Assembly: GCA_015661645.1 (NCBI GenBank)
Contig: DQVR01000090.1
Span: 1 to 27,847 of the forward strand
DNA from: Pyrodictium delaneyi
Lineage (GTDB): Archaea > Thermoproteota > Thermoprotei_A > Sulfolobales > Pyrodictiaceae
Direction: 5' to 3'
DNA length: 27,847 bases
Both the position numbers and the translations under genes were made by a program. This document shows positions 22,493 to 27,847 of the stretch, piece by piece (the stretch's first letter is position 1; each line of letters opens with the position of its first letter). The notes under the pieces are model-generated. The model ran no database searches, was not told the origin of the DNA, and was given only the letters and a program-made list of their open reading frames with translations.

Positions 22493-23428
22493 ATGGGGCT
22501 TGCCGACCTATATACGTCAAGAACTTCTCTATACTTTGGCGGTGTTGAAGCAGACCCCGAGAAGGCCGATATGCTGGTAGCCGGTGTCCCATATGATGCG
22601 ACATCGAGCTACCGACGGGGTTCCCGCTTCGCGCCCCGTGCTATACGAGAAGCAGCAGCTAACATAGAGTTCTACTCGCTCCGGGCAGGGATAGACATAG
22701 AGGACTACCGAATAACGGACTTAGGGGATATGGTGCTTCCCGTAAACCCTCCGGAAGCTGTAAAGAGGATAGAGACAGTAATAGCTGAGATACTCGAAAA
22801 CAACCCTGGGAAGCTTCTCGCCCTACTAGGGGGAGAGCATAGCATAACTCTTGGAGCCTATAGGGCACTAGCGAGGCATAATGCGAATCCGTGCATGCTA
22901 GTTGCTGACGCCCACTTCGACCTAAGAAGCGAGTACATGGAGGAGAAGTATAGCCACGCTAGCGTGATGAGAAGGATAACAGAGGTATATGGCGGCGAAC
23001 GAGTATTCTACATAGGTGTACGGGCATTTGCCAAAGAAGAGCTGGAATATGCTAGGAGTAAACAGATAGAATACATAACCAGTCATGCCGCCAGACTTTT
23101 GGGTGTAAGAGAGGTAGTGAGCAGGGTCAGTAGATGGATAAAGAAGGCAGGCTGTCAAAGCCTCTATGTGAGCATAGATATGGACACCTACGATCCAGCA
23201 TATGCGCCGGGGGTAGCTAATCCAGAACCAGAGGGGCTTGAGCCGTGGATACTGCTAGACACAATATTCCGCGTAGTAGTTGAGAGCGGTATTAGCCTTA
23301 GGATAGTTGATATTGTGGAAGTGTCGCCCCCTTACGACTGTAGCGAAATAACATCAGTGCTAGCGGCGAAAACGCTGCTCGAGGTATTTGCAGCATACTT
23401 GACACAGCGGGCTAAAAGCGGCAGGTAG
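22493..23428 (+). CDS. speB: Agmatinase / agmatinase-like ureohydrolase
   Basis: About 311 residues of the arginase/agmatinase fold, which uses two Mn ions to hydrolyse a guanidino group to urea. Metal ligands are visible: His116 in G-G-E-H-S-I-T, Asp139, His141 and Asp143 in D-A-H-F-D-L-R, and the S-I-D-M-D-T-Y-D-P aspartates, followed by A-P-G-V-A-N-P-E-P. The substrate is probably agmatine or N1-aminopropylagmatine, giving putrescine or spermidine. The frame is open back to an ATG at 22409 inside glyS, but ATG 22493 gives the normal family length and sits correctly behind the TATA dyad. Its stop is 3 bases from that of rpoP, tail to tail. Confidence 0.9.
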   Translation: MGLADLYTSRTSLYFGGVEADPEKADMLVAGVPYDATSSYRRGSRFAPRAIREAAANIEFYSLRAGIDIEDYRITDLGDMVLPVNPPEAVKRIETVIAEILENNPGKLLALLGGEHSITLGAYRALARHNANPCMLVADAHFDLRSEYMEEKYSHASVMRRITEVYGGERVFYIGVRAFAKEELEYARSKQIEYITSHAARLLGVREVVSRVSRWIKKAGCQSLYVSIDMDTYDPAYAPGVANPEPEGLEPWILLDTIFRVVVESGISLRIVDIVEVSPPYDCSEITSVLAAKTLLEVFAAYLTQRAKSGR

Positions 23429-23431
23429 CCC

Positions 23432-23632
23432 TTATATAGCTTTGACAAGCTTGCGTCCTGGAGGTCTGACCTTGTAGACTACGCGATAGCCGCAATACGG
23501 ACACTTGATGCTTGGCATGTACTCCAGGTCGAGAGCAGTAAACTCCATGCCGCAGCGGCCACACTTGTAGCGTATCATGGCCTTATCTTCTATTACGCCG
23601 AATTCCTCGTCGCGAGGCTCATAAAGCGTCAT
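23432..23632 (-). CDS. rpoP: RNA polymerase subunit P (Rpo12)
   Basis: A 66-residue protein whose last 48 residues match archaeal RpoP/Rpo12, the counterpart of eukaryotic Rpb12: Y-K-C-G-R-C-G near the start, C-P-Y-C-G-Y-R-V-V-Y in the middle, and a V-K-A-I end. The four cysteines form the zinc ribbon. The 48-residue core alone (ATG 23578) equals the Sulfolobus protein in length. I chose the ATG at 23632, which adds an acidic 18-residue leader (T-L-Y-E-P-R-D-E-E-F), because a TATA box at 23669-23678 places transcription start only about 15 bases before it. The shorter form cannot be ruled out. The frame runs further upstream, but that part passes through the promoter. Confidence 0.9.
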   Translation of the reverse strand: MTLYEPRDEEFGVIEDKAMIRYKCGRCGMEFTALDLEYMPSIKCPYCGYRVVYKVRPPGRKLVKAI

Positions 23633-23668
23633 AGGCCGCTCGCCCGGCGTATGCCCCGTACGCGAAAT

Positions 23669-23678
23669 CCTTATAAGA
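23669..23678. promoter_or_regulatory. TATA element between rpoP and the aIF1 gene
   Basis: CCTTATAAGA contains the palindrome CTTATAAG. On the minus strand it lies about 42 bases before the rpoP ATG at 23632. On the plus strand it is about 96 bases before the aIF1 start, so it serves rpoP more convincingly than aIF1. Confidence 0.5.
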
Positions 23679-23769
23679 ATAGCCCCTAGCCTATGGCTAA
23701 CGGAGACCCATACATCTAGACTAGAAGAAACTGAAAGAGGGAAAAAGCTAAAGGAAGGGATCGTAATCC

Positions 23770-24081
23770 ATGAGTGGGGATCTATCCTCCCTATGTGGTG
23801 GGCTCCCACCGGAGCTCTGTGAGCAACTAGCCAGAGAGCAACAAGTAATCAAGATAAAGCTCGAAAAACGGCGATACGGCCGTGAAGTCACCATAATCGA
23901 GGGTCTGGATGAACGTGACGTGGACTTGAAGAAGCTAGCCTCTCAGCTTAAATCGAGGCTAGCGACTGGGGGCACGTATAAGAATGGTAGGATAGAGCTA
24001 CAAGGAGATCATCGTCACCGTGTTAAGGAGATCTTAATAGAGATGGGGTTCCCGGAGGATAATATCATCATAGTGGAGTAG
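23770..24081 (+). CDS. sui1: Translation initiation factor aIF1 (SUI1 family)
   Basis: A 103-residue SUI1-domain protein that monitors start-codon selection on the small ribosomal subunit. After a short N-terminus with two cysteines (L-C-G-G, L-C-E-Q), the domain shows I-K-I-K-L-E-K-R-R-Y-G-R-E-V-T-I-I-E-G, the T-G-G-T-Y-K-N-G-R-I-E-L-Q-G-D-H-R block and the terminal I-I-I-V-E. Length and motif order are typical. The ATG at 23770 follows GGAAGGGA. It is divergent from rpoP and is followed by about 200 T-rich bases with no gene I can support. Confidence 0.94.
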   Translation: MSGDLSSLCGGLPPELCEQLAREQQVIKIKLEKRRYGREVTIIEGLDERDVDLKKLASQLKSRLATGGTYKNGRIELQGDHRHRVKEILIEMGFPEDNIIIVE

Positions 24082-24288
24082 CTAGTGCTTCTTCTATCGT
24101 TGTCTTCTACTACTTACAGCTCTAAGTCTGTTTGGTTCTGTGCTTGATGTATTTGTCGGATAGGTTGCTTGTTTCTGTTTATTGCAGTTTTGAGTGAACA
24201 GTATTAGGATAGCAATAGTTTGCCTAAACATTTGAAGGATTAAAACCAAGTTCATCTTACATTTGTCTTGACCATGTTTGTTTATTAG

Positions 24289-24876
24289 CTATTTCATATA
24301 GAGTGCTAATGCTGATATTATGGCGGCTATAGGTTTCTCTAGCATGAGTAGCTCGAAGAGTTCGGGCAGTATAGGGTTGTTTAGCAGTGCTATGTATGAT
24401 GCTGCCTCGAGCCATATGTTAGCTTGCTTAAATGTGATGCTGTTGTATAATAGTCTTTTTGCTGTCTTGATGTATGACTCGTATAGTGTGTAGAGGTCGG
24501 TTGGGTCCGGAAAGTGTTTCGGCTCGTTTGCTGCGGTCATGTATACTAGGTGGAGGCTTAGCCATAGTGTTTTCAGTGCTTTGGCGGCTTCTATGTAGGC
24601 TCCAGGCAATAGTATGTTGAAACCACCGGTCTCCTCGTCTGCTTCTGTCCATTCTGCTCCTATCTCCGACAAGTAGTGGTAGAGGTTCTTACGCAGGTTT
24701 TCAAGTATTATAGAGTATCTTTCTCCGAAGGTTTCCCGGGCGAGCTTCTCTATGGGCCACGCCGTTATTGCCCATGCGTTGCTGCCGCTATACATGCGTG
24801 CTAAGTGGTGCATTGCTGCTATTTTTAAATACTTGAACCCTTTCTCAAATGTTGTATTCTGTTTTGTGGCTGACAT
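24289..24876 (-). CDS. All-helical hypothetical protein, A-ending codons
   Basis: A 195-residue protein predicted to be all helix, rich in L, A, Y and I (for example A-L-K-T-L-W-L-S-L-H-L-V-Y and F-K-Q-A-N-I-W-L-E-A-A-S-Y-I-A-L-L). It has no cysteine, signal peptide or clear catalytic motif. The helix pattern loosely recalls small helical families such as HEPN or PaREP1, but I see no defining residues. Codon use leans to A-ending codons (GCA, ACA, ATA, CTA) more than in its neighbours, and the downstream flank is T-rich, so acquisition by transfer is possible. ATG 24876 follows a weak AGGAA; an in-frame TTG lies two codons earlier. It shares a TATA element with tfb. Function unknown. Confidence 0.65.
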   Translation of the reverse strand: MSATKQNTTFEKGFKYLKIAAMHHLARMYSGSNAWAITAWPIEKLARETFGERYSIILENLRKNLYHYLSEIGAEWTEADEETGGFNILLPGAYIEAAKALKTLWLSLHLVYMTAANEPKHFPDPTDLYTLYESYIKTAKRLLYNSITFKQANIWLEAASYIALLNNPILPELFELLMLEKPIAAIISALALYMK

Positions 24877-24912
24877 ATTCAATGTTCCTGTTGGCCTAGG
24901 ACTGTGTGTGGT

Positions 24913-24924
24913 GGTTTTATAACG
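24913..24924. promoter_or_regulatory. TATA element shared by the 24289-24876 gene and tfb
   Basis: GGTTTTATAACG is TATA-like on the plus strand and reads CGTTATAAAACC on the minus strand. The minus reading lies about 42 bases before the ATG at 24876. The plus reading gives a start near 24943, before the ATG at 24981 chosen for tfb. Its position inside the longest open frame of tfb argues against the upstream GTG at 24906. Confidence 0.5.
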
Positions 24925-24980
24925 TGGTGGCGGAGGTGCCAGCCGGTAGTAAAAGATTTAAGCTGGACCCGTGGAATAGG

Positions 24981-26012
24981 ATGGATGGGGCTTTAAGGGT
25001 TTCGGGGGCAAGCTCTGGCGGGCTGTTTCGGCTTGTCCCCCCGGGGGCCCGCCCTATAGCTACTAGGTGGCAAGCCTTGGTAGCCGAGGAGTACCTTGAA
25101 AAGGCCTCGGGGGATAGAGAGGGGAAGTGTCCGCCAGAATATATAGTGTTTGACGAAGAGCGTGGCGAGTACATCTGTACGCTCACGGGAGAAGTAGTGG
25201 AGGAAACTGTGATAGATACCGGCCCCGAGTGGAGGGCCTACACGCCCGAGGAGAAGACGCGTAGGAGCCGTGTAGGCAGTCCCTTGACGCACACGCTCCC
25301 AGACTACGGTATATTGACTACCATATCTGGTTACCGCGACGCGACTGGTCGTAAGCTCGAGGCACGCCTACGTATAGAGGCTAGCCGCCTCCGCAGACTC
25401 CAAGCCAAGCTTCGCGCGACCACAAGCATAGAGAAGAACATAGAGCAGGCTGCGCGCGAGATAACACGCCTCGTTGAGGCGCTCAACCTGCCGCGCAGCA
25501 TAATTGACACTGCTATGATGATTTACAGGCAGGCCGCGGAGAAGGGGCTTGTGCGGGGCCGCAGCCTAGAGTCCATGGCGGCTGCAGCGGTTTACGCGGC
25601 GTGTAGGATACGGGGTATACCACGCGGTATAGACGATATATCAGAGATAGTTAAGGGTGGCCGTAAGGAGGTGGCCCGCTGTTATAGGCTCATAGTGCGC
25701 GAGCTTAGACTCCGCATGCCCATAGTAGACCCCATACGCTATGTGTCTAGGATAGCGTCTGCTCTAAGACTAAGCCCGGCTGTCGAGCGACGTGCCGCGG
25801 AGATACTCATGCAGGCGCGTAGGATGGGCCTCACGGCTGGCAAGGACCCAGCAGGGCTGGCTGCTGCCGCCATATACATAGCTGCACTGGAGCTTGGTGA
25901 AAGACGCACTCAGAAAGAGATAGCGGCTGCAGCTGGTGTAACAGAGGTAACTGTGCGCAACCGCTACAAGGAACTCGTTCAGCGGCTCAACATACCCCTG
26001 CCAGCCCAGTAG
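24981..26012 (+). CDS. tfb: Transcription initiation factor B (TFB)
   Basis: About 343 residues. It binds TBP-DNA at the promoter and recruits RNA polymerase. After an unusual N-terminal stretch of about 49 residues comes the zinc-ribbon region, C50-P-P-E and C66-T-L-T-G, with only two of the usual four cysteines; as I recall, Sulfolobus TFB1 has the same reduced pattern (C-P-P-D, C-S-E-T-G). Then come G-P-E-W-R-A-Y-T-P-E-E-K and R-S-R-V-G-S-P-L-T (B-reader and linker), and two cyclin-like repeats with G-L-V-R-G-R-S-L-E-S and G-L-T-A-G-K-D-P-A-G-L-A-A-A-A-I-Y-I-A. The C-terminal V-T-E-V-T-V-R-N-R-Y-K-E-L is the BRE-reading helix. The frame is open to GTG 24906, but a TATA box lies within that part. 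The start could be later still. Confidence 0.95.
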   Translation: MDGALRVSGASSGGLFRLVPPGARPIATRWQALVAEEYLEKASGDREGKCPPEYIVFDEERGEYICTLTGEVVEETVIDTGPEWRAYTPEEKTRRSRVGSPLTHTLPDYGILTTISGYRDATGRKLEARLRIEASRLRRLQAKLRATTSIEKNIEQAAREITRLVEALNLPRSIIDTAMMIYRQAAEKGLVRGRSLESMAAAAVYAACRIRGIPRGIDDISEIVKGGRKEVARCYRLIVRELRLRMPIVDPIRYVSRIASALRLSPAVERRAAEILMQARRMGLTAGKDPAGLAAAAIYIAALELGERRTQKEIAAAAGVTEVTVRNRYKELVQRLNIPLPAQ

Positions 26013-26161
26013 AGGCTATGAGGCCCTTCCTGAGGCACGGCTTGACGGTTTTTCACGCGAAGGATTTTCCGTCCCCTTACCCCATAGTGTAGATCGGTAA
26101 GCCTTCTGGGGGTAAACTGTTAACCTACGTACGCCGGTTGCCGTGCTGCCGGGGACTAAGA

Positions 26162-27847
26162 GTGTCTGTACAAGAGGTAAACGATATCCGGAAGGCGAAG
26201 TTCCTCCGCGAGCCTGTAGTCGAGTCGCAGGGCGAGCTAAAGCACTGGATAGAAGCGCTAGCAGACTGGCTCGAAGAGCGCTTCAAAACCCGGGGCAAGG
26301 ACGTGTACGTTGTCAACGGCGGGCTCTCGGTGTCGGGCCTCCAGCATGTGGGCAGGCTCCGCGGCGAAGTGGTGATCCCGGAGGTTGTCCGCCGTATCCT
26401 AGAATCGCGTGGACTCCGTGCACGTCAGTACCTGACTCTTTATACGCAGGACGCGTGGAAGGGCAAGGAGAGCCAGCGTAGTGTTTTCCCAGAACCCGAG
26501 GCAGCTAAGAAGTACACAGGCTGGCCGCTCATAAAGGTGCCAGACCCCAAGGGCGTACTTTCCAGCTGGATAGATAGGTTCTGGGCGGACTTCGGCCCTT
26601 ACATAGGCGAGTTCACCGATGGCCGCATAGAGGTGGTAAACACGACCGACATGTACCGCGGCAAGCTCCTAGAATTCGTCAAGCTCTCGATACAGCGGCG
26701 CGAAGAGATAAGAAAGATAGTGAACAAGTATCGCGGTCGTAAGCCGTACCCGCCTGGCTGGATACCCTTCGAGCCCCGGTGCCAGAACTGTGGCAGGATA
26801 GACACGACAGAGGCTACCGAAGTCAATCTTGACGAAGAGAAGGTAAAGTATCGGTGCCGCAACTGTGGCCACGAAGGCTGGGCCCCGCTATGGGATGGGA
26901 AGCTCAACTGGCGTATCGAGTGGGTCGGCGTATGGTGGGCCCTTGGCGTAGACTTCGAGCCGTACGGCAAGGACCATGCGACACCTGGTGGCAGCAGGGA
27001 TAGTGCCAACGAGCTAGCGCTAAAGGTGTATGGAATCACGCCCCCGGAGGGCCTACCCTACGAGTGGGTATCTCTCAAGACACGCAGTGGAGAATCAGAC
27101 ATGAGTAGCAGTGACTTCACCGGATTCACGCCCCGCGAATGGCTAGAAGTAGCACATCCAGAGGTACTACGTTTCCTAATACTCCGCACACCGCCGATGA
27201 GAAGGCTCAGCCTAGGACTCCACGAGGTCCCGCTATACTACGACCAGTACTACCGCGCAGAACGCGTGTACTACGGCATCGAGTCCACTGGTAGACGTGA
27301 GGAGGACATACTCCTTGCTCGTAGTTATGAGCTAAGCTATACGCGTGGCAAGCCTCCAGCCAAGATACCCGCCCAGCCGCCATACACGCACATGGCTATA
27401 CTTGCCCAAGTACTGCCGGAGGAGCGGTGGGGTGACGAGGCTGTCCGTAGGCTGCAGCGCAGCGGTCACTTACCACAGAAGCCCACTGAGTTCGACCTGG
27501 AGAGAGTACGTAGCATGCTCCCGCGGGCCAAGAGGTGGGCTGAACTCTATGCGCCCGAGTATATGAAGATCCGTGTGCTTGAGGAGCTGCCAGCAGAGAT
27601 AGTAGAACGAATACCTGCCGGGATGCGCGAGAAGCTACGCGGCCTAGGAGAGAAGCTAGCAGAACTCAAAGAGTGGAGTGAGGACGCGATAAAGCAGACT
27701 ATGATAGAGTATACTCGTGGATGGAGTAGCGGCGAGCGGAAAGAATTCTACCGTTACTTCTACCTGGTGTTCGTAGGAAGAGAAAGTGGACCAAGAGCTG
27801 CGCCACTGTTATCGTTGATGGATAAAGAGTTTGTGGTTAAGCGGCTA
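26162..27847 (+). CDS. lysS: Class I lysyl-tRNA synthetase, N-terminal 562 residues (cut by window edge)
   Basis: The frame is open from 26162 to the last base with no stop, so the gene runs off the right edge. The class I catalytic fold shows the HIGH-like G-G-L-S-V-S-G-L-Q-H62-V-G-R-L-R, a zinc-type pair C207-X2-C210 and C232-X2-C235, and P-Y-G-K-D-H-A-T-P-G-G-S-R-D, the signature of archaeal class I LysRS. P-Y-E-W-V-S-L-K and the KMSKS-position loop D313-M-S-S-S-D follow, then H-P-E-V-L-R-F-L-I. It attaches lysine to tRNA-Lys. The start is GTG 26162 or, less likely, TTG 26138; a stop at 26090-26092 bounds the frame. The 150-base gap after tfb shows no RNA gene. Confidence 0.92.
   Translation, partial: MSVQEVNDIRKAKFLREPVVESQGELKHWIEALADWLEERFKTRGKDVYVVNGGLSVSGLQHVGRLRGEVVIPEVVRRILESRGLRARQYLTLYTQDAWKGKESQRSVFPEPEAAKKYTGWPLIKVPDPKGVLSSWIDRFWADFGPYIGEFTDGRIEVVNTTDMYRGKLLEFVKLSIQRREEIRKIVNKYRGRKPYPPGWIPFEPRCQNCGRIDTTEATEVNLDEEKVKYRCRNCGHEGWAPLWDGKLNWRIEWVGVWWALGVDFEPYGKDHATPGGSRDSANELALKVYGITPPEGLPYEWVSLKTRSGESDMSSSDFTGFTPREWLEVAHPEVLRFLILRTPPMRRLSLGLHEVPLYYDQYYRAERVYYGIESTGRREEDILLARSYELSYTRGKPPAKIPAQPPYTHMAILAQVLPEERWGDEAVRRLQRSGHLPQKPTEFDLERVRSMLPRAKRWAELYAPEYMKIRVLEELPAEIVERIPAGMREKLRGLGEKLAELKEWSEDAIKQTMIEYTRGWSSGERKEFYRYFYLVFVGRESGPRAAPLLSLMDKEFVVKRL

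Noticed and set aside
22967..22973. GTGATGA C-box-like string
   Set aside because: It is inside the agmatinase frame (S-V-M-R-R) with no paired D box or independent promoter.
25130..25186. Loss of two zinc-ribbon cysteines in TFB as a novelty
   Set aside because: The same two-cysteine pattern is, as I recall, present in Sulfolobus TFB1, so it is a known crenarchaeal feature rather than damage.
26143..26481. Plus-strand open frame of 112 codons near the right edge
   Set aside because: It is an out-of-frame reading of the class I lysyl-tRNA synthetase gene, whose frame from 26162 gives all family motifs.
26599..27039. Minus-strand open frame of 146 codons
   Set aside because: It is antisense to lysS; the product has no recognisable features.

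Overview
The window reads as chromosomal DNA from a hyperthermophilic crenarchaeon, most likely Desulfurococcales and plausibly the Pyrodictiaceae. The pointers are a two-cysteine transcription factor B of the Sulfolobus type, class I lysyl-tRNA synthetase, archaeal Nop5/fibrillarin, RNA polymerase subunit P, aIF1, deoxyhypusine synthase, siroheme-dependent heme synthesis genes, heavy use of ATA, AGG and CTA codons, GTG and TTG starts, and TATA boxes close to start codons. The genus is inferred from gene content only. I found no mobile element, CRISPR array, rRNA or tRNA gene, and no gene-free stretch longer than about 280 bases.

Layout. 1-1900: the N-terminal part of a wybutosine methyltransferase (taw3) runs off the left edge, overlapped by an unrecognised gene, then two small conserved-looking hypothetical genes. 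1985-4024: the C/D-box RNP pair nop5-flpA. 4224-7030: a UPF0216 protein, an HTH regulator and aspartyl-tRNA synthetase. 7279-10849: a heme block encoding an AhbD-like radical SAM protein, a fused AhbA/AhbB siroheme decarboxylase and AhbC. 10885-15620: deoxyhypusine synthase, a RecB-like nuclease paired with a 5-formyl-THF cyclo-ligase-like protein, an aKMT-like lysine methyltransferase, and a UbiE-like methyltransferase overlapping ubiX. 15641-20503: a cysteine-rich protein, tRNA-splicing endonuclease, a PhoU/DUF47 protein, a radical SAM/TRAM protein with a stretched cysteine motif, a helical protein and a small basic beta-rich protein. 20638-27847: glycyl-tRNA synthetase, agmatinase, rpoP, aIF1, an unrecognised helical protein, tfb, and class I lysyl-tRNA synthetase cut by the right edge.

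Most genes serve translation and RNA handling (three aminoacyl-tRNA synthetases, tRNA splicing, wybutosine and 2'-O-methylation machinery, aIF1, hypusine) or transcription (TFB, RpoP, HTH regulator). The heme block is the clearest pathway: its genes cover siroheme decarboxylation, removal of the acetate side chains and final oxidation to heme b, so the organism probably carries cytochromes. Several divergent pairs appear to share one TATA dyad.

I did not find a clearly new multi-gene system. The best leads are the radical SAM/TRAM protein with a C-X24-C-X2-C motif, the AhbA-AhbB fusion in a compact heme block, a LysRS whose KMSKS-like loop has lost both lysines, and a possible C/D-box RNA antisense to the gap before the heme genes.
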